Assembly (NCBI GenBank): GCA_016934675.1 | Contig: JAFGSJ010000124.1 | Coordinates: 1 to 64,000 of the forward strand | Length of the DNA stretch: 64,000 bases | Direction: 5' to 3' | From: a bacterium | GTDB lineage: Bacteria > CSSED10-310 > JAFGSJ01 | Part shown: positions 24,934 through 33,974 of the stretch, piece after piece | Position numbering within the stretch: position 1 is the stretch's first letter | Layout: every line of letters starts with the position of its first letter | Made by a program: the position numbers and the translations under genes | Notes under the pieces: generated by a model | Seen by the model: the letters and a program-made list of their open reading frames with translations, nothing else | Databases searched by the model: none | What the model was told of the DNA's origin: nothing

Positions 24934-25414
24934 GGGTGATGATGATATTGCCCTTGTGTCGTTCAGGATTCCGAAAATGAGCACTGAGCCACATGGCTGA
25001 GAGGTGAAACGCCTTTGGATAATCAGCTAATAATGCCTCGACCTGCTCCTTACTCAACAATGACTTGACCTTTTTCCTCATGTTTATCTTTTTCAGGGTT
25101 ATCTGGCGGCGTTCCGTCAACATCTGATCGAGTAATTGGTTAATTTCTTGCTCACTCGTGTCTTTCGTGACCACATCCTGGATCAGACCGGCCGTCTCCT
25201 GTATTTTTTTCGTACAGGTAGCATGTTCCGTGACCCACTCCTTGCAAATCGAGTCAATCTCTTTGATCTGCTTTTCAGTTAATCCAAGTTTCTTTTGGAT
25301 ACCCTCCTGTTTCCACCAGTCAACCGGGATAGTCTCTTGACCTGCGGAAATAAAAGGAGTGAATGGTGCTATCATCAACATAAACACAAAAAGAAAGCTA
25401 ATAGTTGGTCTCAT
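24917..25414 (-). CDS. Spy/CpxP-like periplasmic protein (LTxxQ type)
   Basis: 165 residues. The signal peptide ends near FISAGQE. The mature protein is predicted almost wholly alpha-helical, with LTEKQ (about residues 45-49) and LSKEQ (about 120-124) motifs of the Spy/CpxP/zinc-resistance family. Members are periplasmic chaperones or metal-stress sensors. GGAGG lies 8 nt before the ATG and a perfect consensus promoter lies upstream, so it heads the operon with the DUF192-TPR and sulfatase-TPR genes. Confidence 0.8.
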   Translation of the reverse strand: MRPTISFLFVFMLMIAPFTPFISAGQETIPVDWWKQEGIQKKLGLTEKQIKEIDSICKEWVTEHATCTKKIQETAGLIQDVVTKDTSEQEINQLLDQMLTERRQITLKKINMRKKVKSLLSKEQVEALLADYPKAFHLSAMWLSAHFRNPERHKGNIIITHGETE

Positions 25415-25464
25415 GGCATTCCTCCAGGCAAAAAGGTAACTGATCGATGCAGTCGCAGAAATGC

Positions 25465-25493
25465 ATTATACCCACAGCTACTGACTTTGTCAA
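25465..25493 (-). promoter_or_regulatory. Perfect consensus sigma-70 promoter of the Spy-like operon
   Basis: On the minus strand: TTGACA (25493-25488), 17-bp spacer, TATAAT (25470-25465). Transcription would start near 25458, leaving a leader of about 44 nt. Confidence 0.8.
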
Positions 25494-25580
25494 ATTGGCC
25501 TGATCTCTTGAATTTTCAGTCTGTCCATTGCATCGATTCCAGCAGTCAGCCGGACTTGAAGAGCACAGTGTAATCCAAGA

Positions 25581-25721
25581 ATGGCTGGAAATTTGGGACA
25601 GACAATACAGAAATATGATTGGCCTGAGCCAAGCCCGTTGACTTATCTGCCTGGACATGCTTTAATGAATGGGCATCCGGTCTATTGTCCTGATTGCATC
25701 CGTCAGGAAAAACTCAATTAA
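25581..25721 (+). CDS. Possible 46-residue small protein
   Basis: ATG GCT GGA to TAA encodes 46 residues rich in Pro, Tyr and Gly. A CPDC knuckle lies near the end and the frame stops 33 bp before the next gene. Its composition looks protein-like (stretch YDWPEPSPLTYLPGHALMNG). No ribosome site precedes the ATG and the frame is open for only 21 more bases upstream, so it may be a remnant. Function unknown. Confidence 0.3.
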   Translation: MAGNLGQTIQKYDWPEPSPLTYLPGHALMNGHPVYCPDCIRQEKLN

Positions 25722-25754
25722 TCGGGACTGGTCCGGCACAATCCGGGTACAAAC

Positions 25755-27371
25755 ATGATCAAAACTTTTTCCTTGTCATCGACGCCGTCTCATGATCGGG
25801 CTGTTTTTCCACGCCCCTGTCTTCTGCTGTATCTTGTGGTACTATTTTGTCTGTCGCTGTTATTGATTTTACTGGGTCAGGCCTCGTCCATCTGGCGGAT
25901 CGAGCATGACTCGGCCCTGATTCATTATATCGCCTTTCTGGTCAATGAGCACGATTATGTTCCGTATCGCGATATCTATGATACATGTATGCCTGGCTCG
26001 ATTCTCTTTCATTGTGGTATCGGTCTGTTAGTCGGGTATGGAGATACAGCTTTCCGTCTGGTGGATTTGACACTACTGGGCCTGGTTCTCATCTCGATTT
26101 GGTTGTTTATGAGACGTTTCGGTCATCTGACTGCCTGGTTTGCCGCGGTTTTATGTGGTTTGGCTTACCTGCAGCGGGGGGTGGTGGTCAGCCTGGAACG
26201 TGACTATATCGGGTTTATGCCCGTGCTGTTCGCTTTGCCATTCGTCACAAGCCGCCGTCTCCATTTTCCTGTACTGAAATGTGTTATCACAGGTTTCTTC
26301 TTTGGCTTGGCTGCTCTGAATAAACCACATATACTTCTCGGTCTTCCCATCTTCCTGGTTTTTATCATACACGATCAGAGTCAAAACATCACAACAGGCA
26401 CGTCACGACTTATACGTAGGTTAACCGTCGCTGTTTTGGCCATAGTATTCGGATTGATTGTACCGATTTTACCCGTTTTTTTGTGGCTCTTTTTTCGCGG
26501 GGCATTATCGGATTTTTTTGAAATGATTATACGATATCTGCCGTTGTACAACGCTCTTACCGGACTGAATGCAACGATATCCGGGAGCGAACGCGTTAGC
26601 TATTTACTCACCCACTTTCTCGATCTGGGAAACTTGAGAATCTGGCTTATCCCTGCTATCCCGGCCTGTTATTATGGTTTACGACTATTTTCAAAATCAG
26701 ACCGGACCAGGTTAGCCCTATACCTGCTGATCGGATTGAACCTGGTTTATGCTGTGTATCCGGTCTTTGCCGGAAAATTCTGGGGTTATCATTGGATACC
26801 CTTTGAATTGTGCATCATTATGCTCTCGACAACTGTCCTGGGAAGTGCCATCCAGGCCTCTGTCACTTGGGGACACAAAATATTCCTGACCTCGACCCTT
26901 TTCCTGTCGATTTTCATGTCTCTCGAGCTACCCCATATCCTCTCTGAAATCATCGATTATTCCCAGGGCAAACCCGCTTCACCACCCAAAAGAGGGCATG
27001 TTGATGAGCTTGCTTCTATTTTCAAGAAGCACCTGAAGCCAGGAGAGTATGTTCAGCCTCTCGATTGGGGAGCCGGTTCCGTTCATGCCATGTTACTGGC
27101 CCAGATTATGCCTGGTTCCCGCTATTTTCATGACTACTATTTCTATCACCATGTTTCGCAACCGATCATTCAGAAAATGAGACAAACCTTTCTCGATGAC
27201 CTTGAAAGAATTAAACCGCGTTTGATCGTCAAAATGAAGCTGTTCAGACCGATTGTTTCCGGTCACGATACCGTGACTTCTTTTCAACAATTAGACGATT
27301 ATATCCGCACACGCTACCATCCTTATCTGTGCGGACAGTATTACGAAATCTACGAACGGAAGAGAGAATAA
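25755..27371 (+). CDS. GT39/ArnT-like integral membrane glycosyltransferase
   Basis: 538 residues with about ten membrane segments and a C-terminal soluble tail (about 415-538). The first loop after TM1 carries the acidic signature expected for the GT-C fold: IEHDSALIHYIAF and YRDIYDTCMPG, with the Asp thought to act in catalysis of polyprenyl-phosphate-dependent glycosyl transfer. The sugar and acceptor are unknown; lipid or protein glycosylation at the outer face of the inner membrane is expected. There is no clear partner gene. The ATG is preceded by only a weak ribosome site. Confidence 0.75.
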   Translation: MIKTFSLSSTPSHDRAVFPRPCLLLYLVVLFCLSLLLILLGQASSIWRIEHDSALIHYIAFLVNEHDYVPYRDIYDTCMPGSILFHCGIGLLVGYGDTAFRLVDLTLLGLVLISIWLFMRRFGHLTAWFAAVLCGLAYLQRGVVVSLERDYIGFMPVLFALPFVTSRRLHFPVLKCVITGFFFGLAALNKPHILLGLPIFLVFIIHDQSQNITTGTSRLIRRLTVAVLAIVFGLIVPILPVFLWLFFRGALSDFFEMIIRYLPLYNALTGLNATISGSERVSYLLTHFLDLGNLRIWLIPAIPACYYGLRLFSKSDRTRLALYLLIGLNLVYAVYPVFAGKFWGYHWIPFELCIIMLSTTVLGSAIQASVTWGHKIFLTSTLFLSIFMSLELPHILSEIIDYSQGKPASPPKRGHVDELASIFKKHLKPGEYVQPLDWGAGSVHAMLLAQIMPGSRYFHDYYFYHHVSQPIIQKMRQTFLDDLERIKPRLIVKMKLFRPIVSGHDTVTSFQQLDDYIRTRYHPYLCGQYYEIYERKRE

Positions 27372-27414
27372 CACCACATTTTCTCCCCATTCGACTCATT
27401 CATTATTGTGACAT

Positions 27415-27564
27415 TCAAATTTCAGTTCCTTTAAATTTCCGTTCCGGCCTTTTTGGGGGAGTCTCACCTGATGGAGTTAAGAAAAGCCACAGTGTGAATC
27501 CCACAAAAATAACGAGACCAAGCAGGAAAAAAAGAACTATCGGGTCAGTCCAAAACGATTGCAT
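27415..27564 (-). CDS. Small single-span membrane protein
   Basis: 49 residues from the ATG at 27564, with AAAGGA 8 nt upstream; the ATG at 27570 is too close to that site. One strong membrane helix (about 8-29, reading IVLFFLLGLVIFVGFTLWLF) and a short basic, Pro-rich tail, like small accessory subunits of membrane complexes. No partner can be named. Confidence 0.55.
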   Translation of the reverse strand: MQSFWTDPIVLFFLLGLVIFVGFTLWLFLTPSGETPPKRPERKFKGTEI

Positions 27565-27848
27565 GATCATGTTCCTTTCGCAACGTAGTGATGTCATACG
27601 AAAACATCTTCTTTTTATACAAAATCCGTACCAACCTGATCATCATATCCTGACATAGTGACAGAGAGGCATATTGTGGAGTTGAATGGACCGCAGAAGC
27701 ATATGGCGCGGATGCTCAATAATCGGGTGTATCTACCCGAAAAATAGGCTGGTGCAGCAAGGGAAGCGAGAGATGCTAGAACTACGTATGTCAAATGGCG
27801 TGGTTCGTATCATAAGAATAGCACATATGATATTGGGGACATCCTTAT

Positions 27849-28472
27849 TTATACATAAGTATTTTCTGCTTTTTGGGTTGATCTATGTTTTTTCTTTTTT
27901 TTATAATGAATTTTATCGAGTTTATGGAGTTTCATCTTTTCATAGAGCGTACGTGGGTTGAGGCCGCTGTGATGAGCTGTCAGTCCTATTTTACCTTTAT
28001 TGGCAGTTAACAGATTGTGAAAATAGATTTTTTCAGCTTTCATCAAGAGTTCGTGCTTTACTTCCAGCCATGTTTTACCTGACCAATCTTCTGGGAAAAA
28101 GTAGTGGGCCTCGGAATTATGATTAGAATCATGTCTGGTTAAGTCAGTTCTATATTCTTCGAGAACGGTCTGAGGCAGATTGGTCAGATTGATTTCACTT
28201 CCGGGTGTCAGATGGTAATAAATGGCCCTTTATTCCTCGGGCTTTCATTATGGATTATTTTGGCGAGATACTCCTTGCCTACACCAGTCTCACCCATGAT
28301 CAGCACAGATGAATCCGCTGCTATGATTCGATTCACTGTCTGGATGAATTTTTTGGTGATTTCGCTTTTCATCATCAACGGTAAAGACCACGACCATTGG
28401 CTGCTCAATCAAACGCAGCAAATAGTCTCGCTCTGATTGCTCGATTGTGGCCACATGAGCTCGGATTAACAT
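27849..28472 (-). pseudogene. Remnant of a sigma-54-dependent (NtrC-type) activator
   Basis: Three pieces in three frames on the minus strand. From 28472 a start (MLIRAHVATIEQSERDYLL) runs about 25 residues. A second frame down to the stop at 28208 gives the beginning of a sigma-54 AAA+ domain with Walker A GETGVGKE and the following NESPRNKGPF. A third frame from about 28200 resumes at GSEINLTNLP, which is the very end of such a domain, and continues to a Fis-type helix-turn-helix (LLTANKGKIGLTAHHSG then NPRTLYEKMKLHKLDK). The centre of the AAA+ domain, including GAFTGA and Walker B, is missing and frames are broken. The gene is dead. Confidence 0.8.
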
Positions 28473-28968
28473 CGGATTCCTTTCTCTGAAAAATCCCTTT
28501 CATACCATACTATTATGAAAATTTCGGACAAAAAAGTCATTTCTTTTGTTATAGTAGTGATTCATGTGGTGTTAATTCAAGAATGTTTGACAATGCAGGT
28601 TAGCCTCGTTCGAGGTAAAGACGTGTATTCTGTGTTTTGTGGCATAAGCCTTGCTTATTGATCAAGACTTTTAAGTTTTTGAGTTTTAGCTCTTGCTTTT
28701 CTTACTTTTATAGTATAGAATGTTGAAAATATTGTGAGGGAGTAAGGTTGGAAGGAGGTGGGAAGTAAGACAAAGATAAACCAAACAGTTTACCCGCTTG
28801 AGAGTTGAAATTCATAGTAATTGTGTGTAAAAAGCGAGTATAAACTGTTTGTTAAGAGAGTTACTCTGAATGGTATTTCTGAGTATTCAGAGAGGGTTCT
28901 GTTGGTACTCGTCCTGGAAGGCGAGTATGAGTGAAAAGCATGAATCTCACATCATAGGAGGAAAAAAC
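28473..28968. other. AT-rich gene-free spacer
   Basis: About 500 bp upstream of the lipoprotein gene and of the dead activator. Apart from the palindrome at 28782-28851 nothing recognisable is seen. An in-frame ATG at 28870 for the lipoprotein gene is not used, because the export signal begins at 28969. Confidence 0.5.
28782..28851. repeat. Long imperfect palindrome upstream of the lipoprotein gene
   Basis: The left arm 28782-28799 (CAAACAGTTTA, then CCCGCTT) pairs with the right arm 28832-28851 (AAGCGAGTATAAACTGTTTG), apart from two extra bases, around a 32-bp loop. It could be a transposon end pair, an operator or an RNA hairpin. Confidence 0.5.
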
Positions 28969-29472
28969 ATGACTCGGAGTATGATGCTGGTAGTAACACT
29001 TGGTATCATTGTTGGTCTTATGGCCTGTACTCAGCCCCAAACGCCCCAAGGTCCGGTCAATCTGCCCGAACTGAAAAATATCGAGGGGTCGATTCTCGAA
29101 TTGGATAATGCTGTCCCCACGATAACCATCAATAAGATGGATGGCGACAGACAGGTATATCGAGTTGGACCCAATGCGAACATCATTATTAATGGTCAAG
29201 CGGGTGATTGGTCTGCTCTGGCCGTTGGGCAGAAGGTTGCGGTTGAAGTCAATGAAACATTAATCACAAAAATATCGGTTATTGCTGAACCTGTTCAGGT
29301 TGAGACCGAGGGAGAACAAACAGACCAGGCTGAAGAAGCCGCTTCTGAACTGCAATCCGAGGCTTCAGACACGGCAGAATCATTAAAAACCGTGCCGGCG
29401 GATAAAGGCCACAAGCCCAAGATCAATGTTTCGATGGGAAAGGACAAAACAAAGGCCCCATCGTCCAATTAA
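28969..29472 (+). CDS. Putative lipoprotein with small beta domain and charged tail
   Basis: 167 residues. ATG 28969 follows GGAGG by 7 nt. A type II signal peptide ends in VGLMAC with Cys20. The core (about 30-105) is a beta domain of the kind that describes its own ligand poorly (EGSILELDNAVPTITI, then a VGQKVAVEV strand). The tail (about 106-167) is Glu/Ala- then Lys-rich and likely disordered. Function unknown; an envelope location is likely. A strong terminator follows. Confidence 0.7.
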   Translation: MTRSMMLVVTLGIIVGLMACTQPQTPQGPVNLPELKNIEGSILELDNAVPTITINKMDGDRQVYRVGPNANIIINGQAGDWSALAVGQKVAVEVNETLITKISVIAEPVQVETEGEQTDQAEEAASELQSEASDTAESLKTVPADKGHKPKINVSMGKDKTKAPSSN

Positions 29473-29491
29473 CAGGCTTGAACGAAAAGAG

Positions 29492-29529
29492 AGCAGGGAG
29501 AAGGACTTTATTCTCCCTGCTTTTTTTTT
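29492..29529 (+). terminator. Rho-independent terminator of the lipoprotein gene
   Basis: AGCAGGGAGAA (29492-29502) pairs perfectly with TTCTCCCTGCT (29511-29521) across an 8-base loop, followed by nine T residues. It lies between convergent genes and may also slow transcription coming from gcvPB. Confidence 0.88.
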
Positions 29530-31003
29530 ATTCGGATTTGAAGCGTAACAGTTGTTGTTTGGCGGCCAGGACTTCATCGAGTCGCCTAAGCGGTGCACAA
29601 TGAGGTGCACTCTTGACCAGATCGGGTTGTTCGATACTTTCTCGAGCAATAATTTTCATGGTATTCACGAAATGATCGAGTGTTTCGGGTGATTCCGTTT
29701 CCGTCGGTTCGATCATCATAGCACCTTTGACGATGAGCGGGAAATAGATCGTGGGTGGATGGAAGCCGTAATCGATGAGTCTTTTCGCGATATCGAGTGT
29801 TGAGATACCGTGCTCTTGTTGGATTGTATCATTAAAAATACATTCATGTTTACAGAGCGTATCATAGGGAATGTGAAAATCAGGTTTGAGTGTTTGTCTG
29901 ACATAATTAGCGTTCAGGACCGCCATTTCGCTGGCTCTTTTCAGGCCTTCAGGGCCAAGCTGGCGAATATAGGCATAGGCCTTGACCAGGACGCCGAAAT
30001 TGCCGAAAAAGGTCGAGACCTTTCCGATCGAGCGGGCATTCTCATGAGACAACCGGAAGGTATTCTGGGTGGTCTTTTCAATAATAGGAACGGGCAGAAA
30101 GGGGGCCAGAGAGTTGCGAATGGCAACGGGTCCGCCGCCAGGACCACCGCCACCGTGTGGAGTGGAAAAGGTCTTATGCAAGTTAAAATGGAGAACATCG
30201 ACGCCCATATCTCCGGGTCGTGCTTTTCCCAGGAGGGCATTCATGTTGGCCCCGTCGCAGTAGACCAGTCCACCCTGGGCATGAACAATCTCGGTGATTT
30301 TCGAAATATCTTTTTCGAAAAGACCGAGGGTGTTAGGGTTTGTAATCATGATCGCGGCGACATCCGGTGACATCATCTGTGCAAGGGTAGCGGGATTGAT
30401 CAGACCTCGCTCGTCAGAAGGGACGACCTTGACCGAGAAACCGCATAAACTCGAGGTCGCCGGATTGGTACCATGAGCTGAATCGGGGACCAGGACAGTT
30501 TTTCGGTCTTCCTGGCGATCGAGATGATAGGCCTTGATCATCATCATGCCCGTTAATTCACCGTGGGCCCCTGCAGCGGGTTGCAGGGTCACTCTGTCCA
30601 GACCGGCAATCTCAGCCAGATAGTGTTCCAATTCCCACATCAATTGGAGGTTACCCTGGACATCGTCTTCGTCCTGCAGGGGGTGGGTAGTGCAAAAACC
30701 GGGCAGCCTCGAGACCAACTCATTGATTTTGGGATTGTATTTCATGGTACACGAGCCGAGCGGGTACAAGCCCTTGTCGATCGAATAGTTATAACTCGAA
30801 AGTCTTACATAGTGACGGGCTATTTCCGGTTCACTCATCTCCGGGAAAGGTCCGATTTCTTGACGGACCAGGTTTGCCGGCATGATTTTCTCCGGATTGA
30901 TCGCGGGACAATCATTGGCCGGGAGCTGCCAGCCAGTTCTGCCGGGAACACTCTTCTCAAAAAGCAAGGGTTCCAGTATCTTTTTAGTCTCACAAAATGT
31001 CAT
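29528..31003 (-). CDS. gcvPB: Glycine dehydrogenase (decarboxylating), subunit 2
   Basis: 491 residues. This is the PLP-binding half of the two-subunit P-protein: with GcvPA it decarboxylates glycine and passes the aminomethyl group to the lipoyl arm of GcvH. The PLP Lys is Lys277 in NLHKTFSTPHGGGGPGGGP; NPAAGAHGEL-type and DSAHGTNPA blocks are present. I chose ATG 31003, with GCGAGG upstream, over a TTG at 31021 that overlaps the gcvPA stop. The gap after gcvPA is 14 bp. It is last in a gcvT-gcvH-gcvPA-gcvPB operon. Confidence 0.95.
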   Translation of the reverse strand: MTFCETKKILEPLLFEKSVPGRTGWQLPANDCPAINPEKIMPANLVRQEIGPFPEMSEPEIARHYVRLSSYNYSIDKGLYPLGSCTMKYNPKINELVSRLPGFCTTHPLQDEDDVQGNLQLMWELEHYLAEIAGLDRVTLQPAAGAHGELTGMMMIKAYHLDRQEDRKTVLVPDSAHGTNPATSSLCGFSVKVVPSDERGLINPATLAQMMSPDVAAIMITNPNTLGLFEKDISKITEIVHAQGGLVYCDGANMNALLGKARPGDMGVDVLHFNLHKTFSTPHGGGGPGGGPVAIRNSLAPFLPVPIIEKTTQNTFRLSHENARSIGKVSTFFGNFGVLVKAYAYIRQLGPEGLKRASEMAVLNANYVRQTLKPDFHIPYDTLCKHECIFNDTIQQEHGISTLDIAKRLIDYGFHPPTIYFPLIVKGAMMIEPTETESPETLDHFVNTMKIIARESIEQPDLVKSAPHCAPLRRLDEVLAAKQQLLRFKSE

Positions 31004-31017
31004 GATCTGCCTCGCTT

Positions 31018-32367
31018 TCAACCGGAATATGAATGAAGAACGTTGACCAGACGGTCGATCTCGGTCCGGCTGTTCAATTCAGTCACCGATAGGAGAATGT
31101 GTTGGGCCCATGCTGGCGAGAACTGTCGCAATGAGAGACCGGCAAGCAATCCGTTCTTTTTACAATGTTCCAGGACCGGTCGTTCGTCGCTCTGGGTCCG
31201 GACTACACATTCGTTGAATGTTGGACCGGAATAGGGAAATGATAGCCAGGGAATTGTTTTCAAGGCGGATTTCAGATATTCTGTTTTGGACAGATTGATT
31301 TCGGCCAATTTACGCAATCCGGTCTTGCCCAACATAGCCATGGCGATACTGGCAGCTAATGCACATAAGCCCTGGTTGGAACAAATATTCGAGGTGGCTT
31401 TCTCCCGCCTGATATGCTGTTCGCGGGTGGCTAACGTCAGAACAAAACCGCGTCGTCCTTCGGCATCAACGGTTTGTCCGACCAATCGACCGGGCATCTG
31501 CCGGACTTGTTTCAGCCGTGTCGCCAAAAAGCCGACGTATGGTCCACCAAATTGAGTTGGAATACCGAAGGATTGGCCATCGCCAGCCACGATATCGGCG
31601 GTCATGGCCCCGGGTGGAGTCAAAATACCGAGGGCCAGGGGTTCAGCCACGACGGCAATGAGCAGGGCATTATGCTGATGGAGGAGTTCAGCCAGGGGTC
31701 CGAGGTCTTGGACTGTTCCGAAAAAACTGGGGTATTGTACAATGACTGCGGCGATGGTATCATCAATGTCAGTCTGATTCGGCTGTTGAATATGTCCACC
31801 CGATCCATCGACCGGCCAAGCAATTAACTCGGCTTGCTGGTGCTTGACATATGTCTCGATCACGGCACGATAGAGTGGATGAACACCTTCAGAGACAACG
31901 ATTTTTTTTCGTCGGGTGATTCGCAAAGCCATGAGGCAGGCTTCGGCTGCCGCCGAAGCACCATCGTACATCGATGCATTGGCCACTTCCATGTCGGTCA
32001 AGCTGCAAATCAGGGATTGAAACTCAAAAATAGCCTGGAGTGTTCCTTGGCTGATCTCGGGTTGATAGGGTGTATAGGCTGTATAGAATTCGGAGCGGCT
32101 GATCATTTGATCGATCATGGCCGGGATGTAATGCCGATTTGCGCCCCCACCTAAAAAAGAGCTTTCGGCTGAATAGACATTGTTTTTTTGAGCCAGTGCA
32201 CCAACATGTTGCCACAACTCCGGTTCCGTCAGGGCTTGGGGTAAGTTCAGCTTCCGGTCTAAACGAATCGCGGCAGGAATGTCCTCGAAGAGCTGCTCGA
32301 CTGTATTTATGCCAATGACCTCGAGCATCTTATGGACATCGTGCGAGGTATGGGGCGTGTAACTCAT
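31018..32367 (-). CDS. gcvPA: Glycine dehydrogenase (decarboxylating), subunit 1
   Basis: 449 residues, the usual size for the non-PLP-lysine subunit of split GcvP. The N-terminal YTPHTSHDVHKMLEVIGI and the SSFLGGGANRHYIPA and TAYTPYQPEISQGTLQ blocks are diagnostic. It forms an alpha2-beta2 enzyme with GcvPB. The start codon lies 2 bp after the gcvH stop, so translation is probably coupled. The split form is typical of many Gram-positive, thermophilic and candidate-phylum bacteria, unlike the single-chain GcvP of enterobacteria. Confidence 0.95.
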   Translation of the reverse strand: MSYTPHTSHDVHKMLEVIGINTVEQLFEDIPAAIRLDRKLNLPQALTEPELWQHVGALAQKNNVYSAESSFLGGGANRHYIPAMIDQMISRSEFYTAYTPYQPEISQGTLQAIFEFQSLICSLTDMEVANASMYDGASAAAEACLMALRITRRKKIVVSEGVHPLYRAVIETYVKHQQAELIAWPVDGSGGHIQQPNQTDIDDTIAAVIVQYPSFFGTVQDLGPLAELLHQHNALLIAVVAEPLALGILTPPGAMTADIVAGDGQSFGIPTQFGGPYVGFLATRLKQVRQMPGRLVGQTVDAEGRRGFVLTLATREQHIRREKATSNICSNQGLCALAASIAMAMLGKTGLRKLAEINLSKTEYLKSALKTIPWLSFPYSGPTFNECVVRTQSDERPVLEHCKKNGLLAGLSLRQFSPAWAQHILLSVTELNSRTEIDRLVNVLHSYSG

Positions 32368-32369
32368 GT

Positions 32370-32756
32370 CTAGCCTGCTTGCTCGGAGAGATATTTCTCG
32401 TAGGCGGTGCTGTCCATCAAGTTCGTCAATTCAGAGTCATCGGTCAAGGTGACTTTAATCAGCCAGCCCGCATCATGAGGCTCTTTATTGATCAATTCAG
32501 GGGTCTCTTCGAGCTTTTCATTGACCTGAGCGACAACGCCTGACACAGGAGCATAGATATCACTCACAGCCTTGACACTTTCGACTGAACCAAGCACATC
32601 ATGAGCGGCCAATTCAGTCCCGACTTGCGGCAGCTCAACAAAAACGACCTCACCCAATTCATGCTGGGCATAATCCGTGATACCTACTGTGGCTGAATTG
32701 CCCTCGACATGAATCCATTCATGGTCTTTGGTATATTTATACGTTACCGGATACAT
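32370..32756 (-). CDS. gcvH: Glycine cleavage system H protein
   Basis: 128 residues. It is the lipoyl carrier shuttling the aminomethyl group between the P, T and L proteins. The lipoylated residue is Lys62 in SVESVKAVSDIYAP. AAAGGAG lies 5 nt before the ATG at 32756, which decides the start over one 15 bp upstream. The gap from gcvT is 11 bp. No lipoamide dehydrogenase (L protein) or lipoyl-ligase gene lies in the window. Confidence 0.96.
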   Translation of the reverse strand: MYPVTYKYTKDHEWIHVEGNSATVGITDYAQHELGEVVFVELPQVGTELAAHDVLGSVESVKAVSDIYAPVSGVVAQVNEKLEETPELINKEPHDAGWLIKVTLTDDSELTNLMDSTAYEKYLSEQAG

Positions 32757-32767
32757 AGCTACTCCTT

Positions 32768-33880
32768 TCATTTATCAGAGACGGGTCGTTTGTAAAAAGG
32801 CAAGGTAATCACTTCGGCCCGAAGGCGTTTGTTTCTGATTTCGATTTCAATTTCAGTCCCGGGCTGGGTATACTCGATCGGGACATAAGCTGTGCCGATC
32901 ATCTTATCCAGCCAGATGCCCATGCCACCACTGGCCACCTCGGCGACCTTCCGGCCCTGGACCCAGACAGGATAATGTGGGCGAGGTATGCCCTTATCGA
33001 TCATGACGAAGCCAACCAATTTAACGCCCACGCCTTCGGTATTTTGCTTCACAAGGACATCTCGTCCGATGAAATCGCCTTTTTTAAGCTTGACAGTCCA
33101 TTTCAAGCCTGCCTCGATGGGAGTGCTTCGATCGCTGATATCGTTGCCATAAAGCGGTAATCCGGCTTCGAGCCGCAATGTATCGCGGGCACCCAAACCG
33201 ATTGGCTTCAAGCCGAACGGACGTCCTGTCTCGATTAAAGCGGACCAGACTTGCGGACCGTCGTTCCAGGCGACATAGATTTCCAGACCGTCTTCACCGG
33301 TATAGCCTGTCCGCGACAGTAACCCCCGGCATCCGGCAATTTCACCCTCCACAAAGCAGAATGAACCCAACTCCCTGATTGGTGTCGAGGTCAACTGCGA
33401 GGCCAAATCAAAACTCCGGGGACCTTGCAAGGCGATTTGGCAGATCGTGTCACTGATATTCTCGATACTGACATCACCGTGTTGATTGTCCTTGATCCAT
33501 TGGAAATCCTTGTCCGTGTTCGAAGCATTGACGACCAACCAGTAATGGTCTTCGGCCAGCTTGTAGACAAGTAAATCGTCCACAAAAGTGCCCTCATGGT
33601 ACAGCATGCCTGAATAAAGGACATTCCCGACCTCAAGCCGAGCAACATTATTGGTCACAAGATTCTGGACATTTGAAAATGCATCGGGCCCTCGAAAATC
33701 GATTTCACCCATATGACTCACATCGAATAAACCGGCAGCAGATCTTACGGCCTTGTGTTCCTGTATGATCCCCTCATACTGGACCGGCATATGCCAACCG
33801 GCAAAGGGGACCATCTTCGCTCCCAGTTGAACATGCAGACTGTGAAGCGGTGTCTTTTTCAAACCAGTTTCATCACTCAT
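32768..33880 (-). CDS. gcvT: Glycine cleavage system T protein (aminomethyltransferase)
   Basis: 370 residues. It transfers the methylene group from GcvH-bound aminomethyl to tetrahydrofolate and releases ammonia. Family blocks visible: KMVPFAGWHMPVQY near the N-terminus, FDVSHMGEI, RTGYTGEDGLEIY, and GLGARDTLRLEAGLPLYG with the folate-site Asp. I chose ATG 33880; a GTG at 33892 lies only 3 nt from the AAGGAG element. It is first in the gcv operon. Confidence 0.95.
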   Translation of the reverse strand: MSDETGLKKTPLHSLHVQLGAKMVPFAGWHMPVQYEGIIQEHKAVRSAAGLFDVSHMGEIDFRGPDAFSNVQNLVTNNVARLEVGNVLYSGMLYHEGTFVDDLLVYKLAEDHYWLVVNASNTDKDFQWIKDNQHGDVSIENISDTICQIALQGPRSFDLASQLTSTPIRELGSFCFVEGEIAGCRGLLSRTGYTGEDGLEIYVAWNDGPQVWSALIETGRPFGLKPIGLGARDTLRLEAGLPLYGNDISDRSTPIEAGLKWTVKLKKGDFIGRDVLVKQNTEGVGVKLVGFVMIDKGIPRPHYPVWVQGRKVAEVASGGMGIWLDKMIGTAYVPIEYTQPGTEIEIEIRNKRLRAEVITLPFYKRPVSDK

Positions 33881-33916
33881 CGTCTCTCTCACCTCTCCTT
33901 GATAAAAATTGTTACA

Positions 33917-33945
33917 AACCTAGCATAGCAGTTGGATATTGTCAA
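33917..33945 (-). promoter_or_regulatory. Promoter candidate of the gcv operon
   Basis: On the minus strand: TTGACA (33945-33940), 17-bp spacer, TAGGTT (33922-33917). The leader would be only about 30 nt, too short for a glycine riboswitch, and none is seen. Confidence 0.5.
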
Positions 33946-33974
33946 GATAGAGTGAGAGATACTCAGGCAGAACT

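Noticed and set aside
29810-30370. 186-codon frame opposite gcvPB
   Set aside because: It lies wholly within a well-supported gcvPB and is an antisense shadow of it.
33881-33974. Glycine riboswitch upstream of gcvT
   Set aside because: The space is about 90 bp and holds a promoter; no tandem aptamer-like folds are visible.
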